Part shown: positions 44,489-49,713 of the stretch, piece by piece
Layout of the letters: every line of letters begins with the position of its first letter
Position numbering within the stretch: position 1 is the stretch's first letter
Origin: an uncultured Gammaproteobacteria bacterium
Lineage (GTDB): Bacteria > Pseudomonadota > Gammaproteobacteria > Pseudomonadales > Litorivicinaceae
Reading direction: 5' to 3'
Length of the DNA: 49,713 nucleotides
NCBI GenBank assembly: GCA_913057215.1
Contig: CAJXNQ010000011.1
Location: forward strand, 1 to 49,713
The notes under the pieces: model-generated
Seen by the model: only the letters and a program-made list of their open reading frames with translations
Database searches by the model: none
What the model was told of the DNA's origin: nothing
Translations under genes and position numbers: made by a program

Positions 44489-46192
44489 TTAATGACCATC
44501 TCTTGACGGTTGCATGACGTTTGCTAAGACAGACTCGAAGATATCCTGTCGACCGAGTAACCAATCGATGCGGCCACGCACTCCGACTTCACCCCATATC
44601 AGGAGTTCATCACCCTCTTGAAGGCCACAGCCCTCACCAGGAAATGGAATGAGGTCACCATTGAGTCGACGCACCAGCAGACAAATGGCTGGAAGTTGTC
44701 GGTGCCCATCGCCAGGATCACTCAACAGCACTCGCAATGGAATCGATGATCCATGCGCCAAGGCCTCGATGACTCCAGGGGCCTGCGCCTCAACCAAGTG
44801 CACCGCAAAATGTGACAGCTCGGCGTCTTGATCGGTGCGCCTTGCTGCCAACCGCTCAAAAATGCCTGCAACCAAGGGCTCGGGCATGCTTTCAAGCTGA
44901 CCTAAAAACTCGTGCAGAAGCGGTGTCTGAATGCGCGCAAACAATTCTTGGGCAATCAACCGGCCTTCTCGCAGAACCACTGAAAAATTTCCCTGACTGA
45001 ATACGGGCTCACTTGTTGGACGATTGCGTCGAGCAACGGTCACCAGTTTGGGATGTTCAGCCTGTGCAGTGAGCAGAATCGATAAATTATCACCGTCATC
45101 CTCGGTCGCTGCGATGATGCCAGACGCACCATCCACATCGGCATCTCGAAGTGTCGAGGCCTCCGTACCCAAGCCCGCGACCCAGCGGATGGCGGCCTCA
45201 ACGGGTTCGGGACTCACCAAACAATAGCGCACGTTGTGGTGGTTGAAGGCATCCACTATGATCCGAGCCAATCGACCTGATGCACAGACAATCCAGTGGC
45301 CATCGTCTGGGATCGAGATCAACTTGAGACGATTCAAATCCGGGTCAACCAGCTCATGATAGATCGCATAGGCATTTGGGCGCTGGATGAGTTGCACCAG
45401 ACTGTGGGTCGCGGTTCGATCTGGGTCGACCACCACTTCAGTGTCAAAGCTTCTTAAGTTCCGGGTGTTGGCATCATCACTTGAACGCGCATACACCGGA
45501 AGACGCGGCGCAAGGATCCGCACATTGGTCGCAACCGTCAGATTGACCTGATTTTGATCGGTCAAGGCCAACACACCCCGACATCGACTGTGTGTCACAC
45601 CGGCATCGACCAGTGTCTGTGGTTCTGCCACGTCACCGGTAATGACATCCACTTCGTAGGATAAATCCGACAAGCGCGCCGTATCAGTCCGCGTCTGATT
45701 GTCATCGACCACTACACAACGAATACCGCTTTGATCCAAAAATCGGATCAACTGACTGCCGGCGCCGCCAAACCCACATAACACCCAAAACGGAAACTTA
45801 TGGTGATGAATCCGACTGACAGTCCGCTGATGTGCGCGAAGTCGCCGAAACTTCGGGTCGGACAAAACCGAAAACACCGACCCAATCGAATACAGCCACG
45901 CGATGACCGTGGCATACATGACAAACAGCATCCACAGTTTCTGCGTCTCCGTGAATGCATAGGGGATCTCACCATATCCAATGGTGGTGGCTGTGTAGCT
46001 GACAATGTAGAAGGCATCTAAAAAACTGACCGCGTAGGGCTCGCCTGCGGTTGTCTCGCCTGGGATCAACACCAAGCCCAAGACACTCACAGCATACGTC
46101 AGAATGAGTGTCACTAAGGGCGCACGAAGCTCCATCAACAGAAGCCACATCGGAGCTCCTTTGATTTGCGAGCGTGCGCGCGTATCACCCAT
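44489..46192 (-). CDS. two-TM potassium channel with two RCK (TrkA-type) domains
   Basis: Inner-membrane K+ channel, 567 residues. Two membrane helices (about 25-44 and 86-108) flank the pore with selectivity filter TIGYGE (70-75). A first RCK domain follows with FGGAG nucleotide-binding loop (WVLCGFGGAGS), then a second, more diverged RCK domain (HWIVCASGRLARI) and a C-terminal TrkA-C-like part ending with GDELLIWGEVG. This layout suits a ligand- or NAD(H)-gated channel. Its ATG overlaps the DUF6394 stop by 1 nt (TGATG), so the two are co-translated. Confidence 0.88.
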   Translation of the reverse strand: MGDTRARSQIKGAPMWLLLMELRAPLVTLILTYAVSVLGLVLIPGETTAGEPYAVSFLDAFYIVSYTATTIGYGEIPYAFTETQKLWMLFVMYATVIAWLYSIGSVFSVLSDPKFRRLRAHQRTVSRIHHHKFPFWVLCGFGGAGSQLIRFLDQSGIRCVVVDDNQTRTDTARLSDLSYEVDVITGDVAEPQTLVDAGVTHSRCRGVLALTDQNQVNLTVATNVRILAPRLPVYARSSDDANTRNLRSFDTEVVVDPDRTATHSLVQLIQRPNAYAIYHELVDPDLNRLKLISIPDDGHWIVCASGRLARIIVDAFNHHNVRYCLVSPEPVEAAIRWVAGLGTEASTLRDADVDGASGIIAATEDDGDNLSILLTAQAEHPKLVTVARRNRPTSEPVFSQGNFSVVLREGRLIAQELFARIQTPLLHEFLGQLESMPEPLVAGIFERLAARRTDQDAELSHFAVHLVEAQAPGVIEALAHGSSIPLRVLLSDPGDGHRQLPAICLLVRRLNGDLIPFPGEGCGLQEGDELLIWGEVGVRGRIDWLLGRQDIFESVLANVMQPSRDGH

Positions 46193-46572
46193 CAGCGCTT
46201 TAACTGGATGGTTTCAGCGAGCAGTAATACAACACTGGTCAAATTGGCGAGCATCGCGCCCCCGGCTAAGGAGACCACACTGGCCATCACACTGGGCGAT
46301 ACCACGCCCGTGACTTGAGACGCATATCCCCAAACGATGGCCGCCGCGATCAACTGAAAGTCAGCCACCAAGCTCGTCGCCAAAAGCACCGCGCCCATGT
46401 GCGAGCGGTCGCCAATCTTGAGAACGGTCGCAATTAAAGACACCACCAGGGCACAGAAAAATTCAATCGGATGATGATGCAGCGGATTGTCGATTTCGCC
46501 GACGAAAAATCCAAAATTGAGGGTTAAGGCAAGGACAATAAAAAATGCAAACCAGACGCGCTGGGTATTCAT
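46192..46572 (-). CDS. small membrane protein of DUF6394 type, upstream of the K+ channel
   Basis: It has 126 residues with about four hydrophobic helices and a short HHH cluster (32-34) in a polar loop. The ATG at 46572 has GGAG 6 nt upstream and is preferred over a GTG/TTG four codons earlier. The stop overlaps the channel start by 1 nt, which suggests a partner or subunit of the channel (inference). The family label is from general resemblance to small DUF6394 membrane proteins; function is unknown. Confidence 0.65.
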   Translation of the reverse strand: MNTQRVWFAFFIVLALTLNFGFFVGEIDNPLHHHPIEFFCALVVSLIATVLKIGDRSHMGAVLLATSLVADFQLIAAAIVWGYASQVTGVVSPSVMASVVSLAGGAMLANLTSVVLLLAETIQLKR

Positions 46573-46582
46573 AGCCAACTCC

Positions 46583-46615
46583 AAAACGATCGGGGGCCCT
46601 GCCCCCTTTCGTTTA
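46583..46615 (-). terminator. strong stem-loop between mdh and the DUF6394 gene
   Basis: A 6-bp GC stem (GGGGGC/GCCCCC, 3-nt loop) stacks on an outer 6-bp stem (AAACGA/TCGTTT) across a 2x2 internal loop. On the minus strand it is followed by a short T-run, but this lies 11 bp past the mdh stop and only about 11 nt before the DUF6394 start, so it would end mdh transcripts or reduce read-through into the channel genes. Confidence 0.7.
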
Positions 46616-46625
46616 TCGTCGCCGA

Positions 46626-47648
46626 TTATCGCGTTGGATGCGAGACCGACGTGAGCTGTGCCTCAGTTTCTGCCGGCAGCAAATCCGAAATTGCATCGCG
46701 TTCGCTGACCAGTTCGTCGTTCGTGGCATCCATCTTACCGCGTGAGAAGTCACTGATCTCAATGCCTTGGACGACCTGATAATCGCCTCCCTCACAGACC
46801 ACTGGGTAGGAATAGATCACACCGGGTGCGATGCCATAGGAGCCATCTGCTGGGACCGCCATCGACACCACCTTGCCGTCTGTGCCGAGGATCCAATCGT
46901 GCATGTGATCAATGGCCGCCTGAGCCGCAGAGGCAGCAGACGATGCACCGCGGGCTTCAATAATCGCCGCTCCACGCTTGGCAACCGTCGGAATGTAATC
47001 GGTTTCATACCAAGTCCGATCCACCTGATCCAGCGCCGGCTGACCCTTGACGGTCGCCTGATGCAAATCGGGGTACTGTGTGGGCGAGTGATTCCCCCAG
47101 ATGATTGCATGATCGACATCGGTCGGTTGCACCGACAGATGATTGGCCAAAATCCCAACAGCACGGTTGTGATCAAGCCGCGTCATGGCGGTGAATTGAC
47201 GTGGATTCAAATCCGGCGCATTACGTGCCGCGATCAGCGCATTGGTATTGGCTGGATTACCAACGACCAGTACGCGCACATCCCGCGAGGCATGCTCATT
47301 CAATGCCTGGCCTTGCACCGAGAAAATCTTGGCGTTTTCTTTCAGAAGATCCGCGCGTTCCATGCCCGGTCCACGTGGACGTGCTCCGATCAAAAACGCG
47401 ACATCTGCGTCCTGAAATCCAGATGCTGGGTTGTCATGTGTGGTGATTCCAGCCAGTAACGGAAATGCGCAATCGATCAGTTCCATGACCACGCCATCCA
47501 GTGCCGTCATGGCTGGTGGGATCTCGACCAACTGGAGGATGACGGGCTGGTCTGGTCCTAACAATTCGCCTGCTGCGATTTTAAATAAGATTGTGTAGCT
47601 GATCGCACCGGCTGCACCAGTGACCGCAACGCGTACGGGTTGTTTCAT
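46626..47648 (-). CDS. mdh: malate dehydrogenase (cytosolic-type)
   Basis: NAD-dependent malate/oxaloacetate interconversion in the TCA and glyoxylate cycles. It has 340 residues. The Rossmann motif [10 protein letters not shown] is near the N-terminus; [20 protein letters not shown] and the catalytic His in [11 protein letters not shown] follow. These features match the group 2 (cytosol-like) MDH, not the lactate-dehydrogenase-like type. The ATG overlaps the esterase stop by 4 nt (ATGA). The C-terminus is slightly extended compared with usual members. Confidence 0.93.
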   Translation of the reverse strand: MKQPVRVAVTGAAGAISYTILFKIAAGELLGPDQPVILQLVEIPPAMTALDGVVMELIDCAFPLLAGITTHDNPASGFQDADVAFLIGARPRGPGMERADLLKENAKIFSVQGQALNEHASRDVRVLVVGNPANTNALIAARNAPDLNPRQFTAMTRLDHNRAVGILANHLSVQPTDVDHAIIWGNHSPTQYPDLHQATVKGQPALDQVDRTWYETDYIPTVAKRGAAIIEARGASSAASAAQAAIDHMHDWILGTDGKVVSMAVPADGSYGIAPGVIYSYPVVCEGGDYQVVQGIEISDFSRGKMDATNDELVSERDAISDLLPAETEAQLTSVSHPTR

Positions 47649-48328
47649 TCCTTGCTCCTTGTTGGGGAATCAAATGTGAAGTGACGAGCCATCCAATCGC
47701 CGATGGCTCGCAATTGCTCAGGCACCACACTGTGTGGCATGTCAAAGGCCTGAAATGTCACCGGATAGCCAAGCGCTTTGAGTGTCTCAAATGCTTGCTC
47801 ACCCAGTTCATAGGGAACCACGGGATCTGCCGTCCCGTGATGAATTTCAATGGACACATCCGACGGATCACGCCCTGATTTGAGCGTCGGATCTTGCGCA
47901 CCGACCCAATAGGTCGACAGCGCCAAAATGCCGGCCAATGGCTCCGTGGTGCGCACGCCCGCATAGAGGGCAACCGCACCACCCTGGCTAAAACCAACCA
48001 AGGCAATCTGATGGGCCGGGATACCGGCTGCCATCTGTGCAGCAATGATGTGATCCACACGATTGGCTGATTCTTGAATCCCGGAGACATCAATAGTGCG
48101 CTCAATATCCATGTGTTCGATGTCGTACCAAGCAGGCATCACCATCCCACCATTGACCGTGACAGGCCGTTCTGGAGCGTGTGGAAAAATAAATCGAATG
48201 GGCCGATCACTGAGGCCCAGCAATGGAACGGCAGGTTCAAAATCATGTCCGCTGGCGCCTAAGCCGTGCAGCCAAATGACTGCAGCCTCTGCGGGCTGAT
48301 TGGGTTCAATGACGACCGCGTGATCCAT
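47645..48328 (-). CDS. alpha/beta-hydrolase carboxylesterase (phospholipase/carboxylesterase family)
   Basis: Cytoplasmic serine esterase, 227 residues from the ATG at 48328 (AGGA 5 nt upstream); the 84-codon upstream extension of the frame is rejected. The oxyanion motif [12 protein letters not shown] (19-30), nucleophile elbow GFSQGGA, and the late HGTADPVVP and [10 protein letters not shown] give the Ser-Asp-His triad. The family includes short-chain acyl esterases and acyl-protein thioesterase-like enzymes; the substrate is unknown. It overlaps mdh by 4 nt and is divergent from the acyltransferase gene. Confidence 0.88.
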   Translation of the reverse strand: MDHAVVIEPNQPAEAAVIWLHGLGASGHDFEPAVPLLGLSDRPIRFIFPHAPERPVTVNGGMVMPAWYDIEHMDIERTIDVSGIQESANRVDHIIAAQMAAGIPAHQIALVGFSQGGAVALYAGVRTTEPLAGILALSTYWVGAQDPTLKSGRDPSDVSIEIHHGTADPVVPYELGEQAFETLKALGYPVTFQAFDMPHSVVPEQLRAIGDWMARHFTFDSPTRSKE

Positions 48329-48384
48329 ATGCGTCCTAACGAATAACAGCGCCGAGAGCCTAATCAGGTTAATCTTAGAGGGCA

Positions 48385-48408
48385 ATGACACTTTGGCTTT
48401 ACGAATGA
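48385..48408 (+). CDS. possible 7-residue upstream ORF coupled to the acyltransferase
   Basis: ATG at 48385 opens MTLWLYE with a stop at 48406-48408 overlapping the acyltransferase ATG at 48405 as ATGA. AGAGGG lies only 2 nt before it, closer than ideal. If translated, it could couple translation to the downstream gene, which lacks a nearby ribosome site of its own. Confidence 0.25.
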   Translation: MTLWLYE

Positions 48409-49280
48409 TTGGCAGTTTACGCTTTTTTCTTCTCGCAGTCGCAACAATTCTCGGCGGCACACTGATCGCACTGGTCGCACCTTTGAAGTGGATTCCAGCC
48501 ACTGAAGGCGTCGCGTTTCGGACTGCATCACGAATCGCTGGAGTGTGGGCCGGTGTGATCCGCACCCTTATGAAAACCACCCGTACGCATTTTCAGATTG
48601 AGCACCCTGAGATTGATCCGAAAGGCACCTATCTCGTGATCGCCAATCATCGCAGTTGGATCGACATCTTAGTGGTCATGATGACGCTGGGTCCGAACAC
48701 CACGCTGCCGCGCTTTTTTATGAAATGGGAACTGATCTATGTGCCTGTCATTGGGCTCTGTGCGTGGATCCTCGACTTCCCAATCATGCGCCGCTATTCG
48801 GCAGAATTTCTGAAAGATCATCCCGAACTTAAAAATCGCGATTTTGACTACGCACAACGGGTGTTGAGGCGACACCCAGACGAGTCCTGTGTGGTGGTGA
48901 ACTATGCTGAGGGCACTCGGTTTTCTGATGAGAAAAGACAACTCAATCGGTCACCCTACCGGCACCTCCTAAAACCGAAAGTTGGTGGACCCCAATTGGC
49001 GCTTGACTGCTTACGCGATCGACTCGACGGCATCATCGATATGACCATTGCCTATCCCGGGGGGGATCTCAGTGTGTGGAATCTGATGCACAATCGAGTC
49101 CCGCACGTGATTGTCGAGACTCAGATGATCACATTGCCTGAGCATCTTCAAAAACGACCCGAAACACTTCAGGAATTGAAAGCGTTTCGGGCCTGGATGA
49201 ACGATCTCTGGGACGCCAAAGATCGACGCCTCGACCGATTACTTACCGATACACCGGCAGGCGATCACACATTGTCTTAA
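48405..49280 (+). CDS. PlsC-like 1-acylglycerol-phosphate acyltransferase (YihG type)
   Basis: Membrane-associated acyltransferase of phospholipid synthesis, 291 residues. An N-terminal hydrophobic helix (about 5-28) is followed by the HX4D motif NHRSWID (81-87, with H82 and D87) and the YAEGTRF motif that binds glycerol phosphate. FPIMRRYS between them is typical of the YihG branch. The ATG at 48405 is used; a TTG at 48393 with GAGGG 10 nt upstream is the alternative. The last 38 bp overlap the opposite-strand glyA. Confidence 0.88.
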   Translation: MIGSLRFFLLAVATILGGTLIALVAPLKWIPATEGVAFRTASRIAGVWAGVIRTLMKTTRTHFQIEHPEIDPKGTYLVIANHRSWIDILVVMMTLGPNTTLPRFFMKWELIYVPVIGLCAWILDFPIMRRYSAEFLKDHPELKNRDFDYAQRVLRRHPDESCVVVNYAEGTRFSDEKRQLNRSPYRHLLKPKVGGPQLALDCLRDRLDGIIDMTIAYPGGDLSVWNLMHNRVPHVIVETQMITLPEHLQKRPETLQELKAFRAWMNDLWDAKDRRLDRLLTDTPAGDHTLS

Positions 49281-49713
49281 CCGCGTCGCGGACGCGCGAT
49301 TTCACAGACTCGTCATCCAGTGCATCCAAGACATCGCAGATGAGATGGCACAGGGTTTGGCAGTCACTCTCAATAAATCCACGCGTCGTCACCGCCGGTG
49401 TACCGATCCGGATCCCGGAGGTCACAAAGGGTGACTGCGGATCATTTGGAACTGCATTTTTGTTGACCGTGATATGACTCTCACCAAGCGATGCATCGGC
49501 GGCCTTGCCTGTAATACCTTGAGCGACAAGATCCACCAACATCAGATGGTTGTCAGTTCCGCCGGAGACAATTTTGAAGCCGCGCTCAATAAAAACAGCC
49601 GCCATGGCCTGTGCGTTCTTGACCACCTGCTCTTGATAGGTTTTGAACTCAGGCTCCATCGCTTCTTTAAAGGCAACCGCTTTCCCGGCCACCGCATGCA
49701 TCAGCGGGCCGCC
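49243..49713 (-). CDS. glyA: serine hydroxymethyltransferase GlyA, C-terminal part cut by window edge
   Basis: PLP enzyme converting serine + THF to glycine + 5,10-methylene-THF. The last 156 residues are present, from [18 protein letters not shown] to the stop. [34 protein letters not shown] (NAVPNDP to GIRIGT) and AVTTRGF are standard SHMT segments. The PLP lysine lies outside the window. It feeds methylene-THF to MetF. The stop overlaps the acyltransferase end by 38 bp. Confidence 0.95.
   Translation of the reverse strand, partial: GGPLMHAVAGKAVAFKEAMEPEFKTYQEQVVKNAQAMAAVFIERGFKIVSGGTDNHLMLVDLVAQGITGKAADASLGESHITVNKNAVPNDPQSPFVTSGIRIGTPAVTTRGFIESDCQTLCHLICDVLDALDDESVKSRVRDAVKTMCDRLPVYR

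Noticed and set aside
48329-48580. 84-codon N-terminal extension of the carboxylesterase
   Set aside because: It is very basic, unlike the family, and overlaps the divergent acyltransferase start; the ATG at 48328 has AGGA 5 nt upstream.
1-49713. Defence systems, prophage, transposons, CRISPR arrays, tRNA or rRNA genes
   Set aside because: None was found; every sizeable stretch is explained by housekeeping or metabolic genes, and intergenic gaps are too short.

Overview
The window is chromosomal DNA from a gammaproteobacterium, most likely a free-living marine-type heterotroph. The basis is gene neighbourhoods typical of that class: mfd-csiV, DUF2066-hda divergent from purM-purN-DUF3108, recX-alaS-lysC, wrbA-DUF2069, plus pdxB and a cobalamin-dependent metH. 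A finer placement (for example an Oceanospirillales-like lineage) is only a guess. I saw no rRNA or tRNA genes, insertion sequences, phage genes or CRISPR array. All proteins have normal full-length family sizes, except phnE and glyA, which are cut by the window edges. The DNA is very compact: most same-strand neighbours overlap or sit within 40 bp, and seven of eight convergent pairs overlap tail-to-tail.

Layout. 1-2024 (minus): phnC-phnD-phnE phosphonate-type ABC importer with a Pho-box-like site upstream. 2139-5206: a metal-handling group, a CDF cation exporter and a HupE/UreJ-like membrane protein (minus), divergent from a secreted DUF4198 protein (plus). 5166-12300 (minus): tcdA, lysC, alaS, recX, then a 3-hydroxyisobutyrate dehydrogenase and a 3-hydroxyisobutyryl-CoA hydrolase (valine breakdown). 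12349-17797 (plus): an ArsR-methyltransferase fusion, metF and metH, a methionine-cycle operon. 17794-19169 (minus): an 82-residue orphan and pdxB. 19239-23311 (plus): mfd-csiV. 23274-24903 (minus): an MscS-type channel and an L,D-transpeptidase. 24951-25946 (plus): a zinc-less quinone oxidoreductase. 25933-29650 (minus): glycolate oxidase glcDEF. 29712-33333 (minus): a TauE-type permease, recA, hda, DUF2066. 33410-36921 (plus): purM, purN, DUF3108, a FemAB-like acyltransferase. 36886-38004 (minus): pabB. 38071-40752 (plus): proS, wrbA, DUF2069. 40706-41314 (minus): an ArgO/LysE exporter. 41609-42919 (plus): isocitrate lyase. 42964-48328 (minus): a sulfatase/phosphonate monoester hydrolase, a K+ channel with RCK domains, DUF6394, malate dehydrogenase, a carboxylesterase. 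48405-49280 (plus): a PlsC-like acyltransferase. 49243-49713 (minus): the glyA 3' end.

How it fits together. Glycolate oxidase makes glyoxylate, isocitrate lyase also makes glyoxylate, malate dehydrogenase acts next to that node, and glyA with metF and metH runs one-carbon and methionine metabolism. Phosphorus scavenging appears twice: the phn importer, and a cytoplasmic hydrolase of the phosphonate monoester hydrolase type.

Most of the window is ordinary housekeeping. The parts most worth a second look are the long structured leader of isocitrate lyase with two small overlapping ORFs, the general antisense overlap of convergent gene ends, the CDF-HupE-DUF4198 group whose two exported proteins would mature to an N-terminal His-Glu, and the ArsR-methyltransferase regulator with a strong palindrome in front of it. 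No region longer than 300 bases lacks a gene; the longest (41315-41608, 294 bases) is described in detail.
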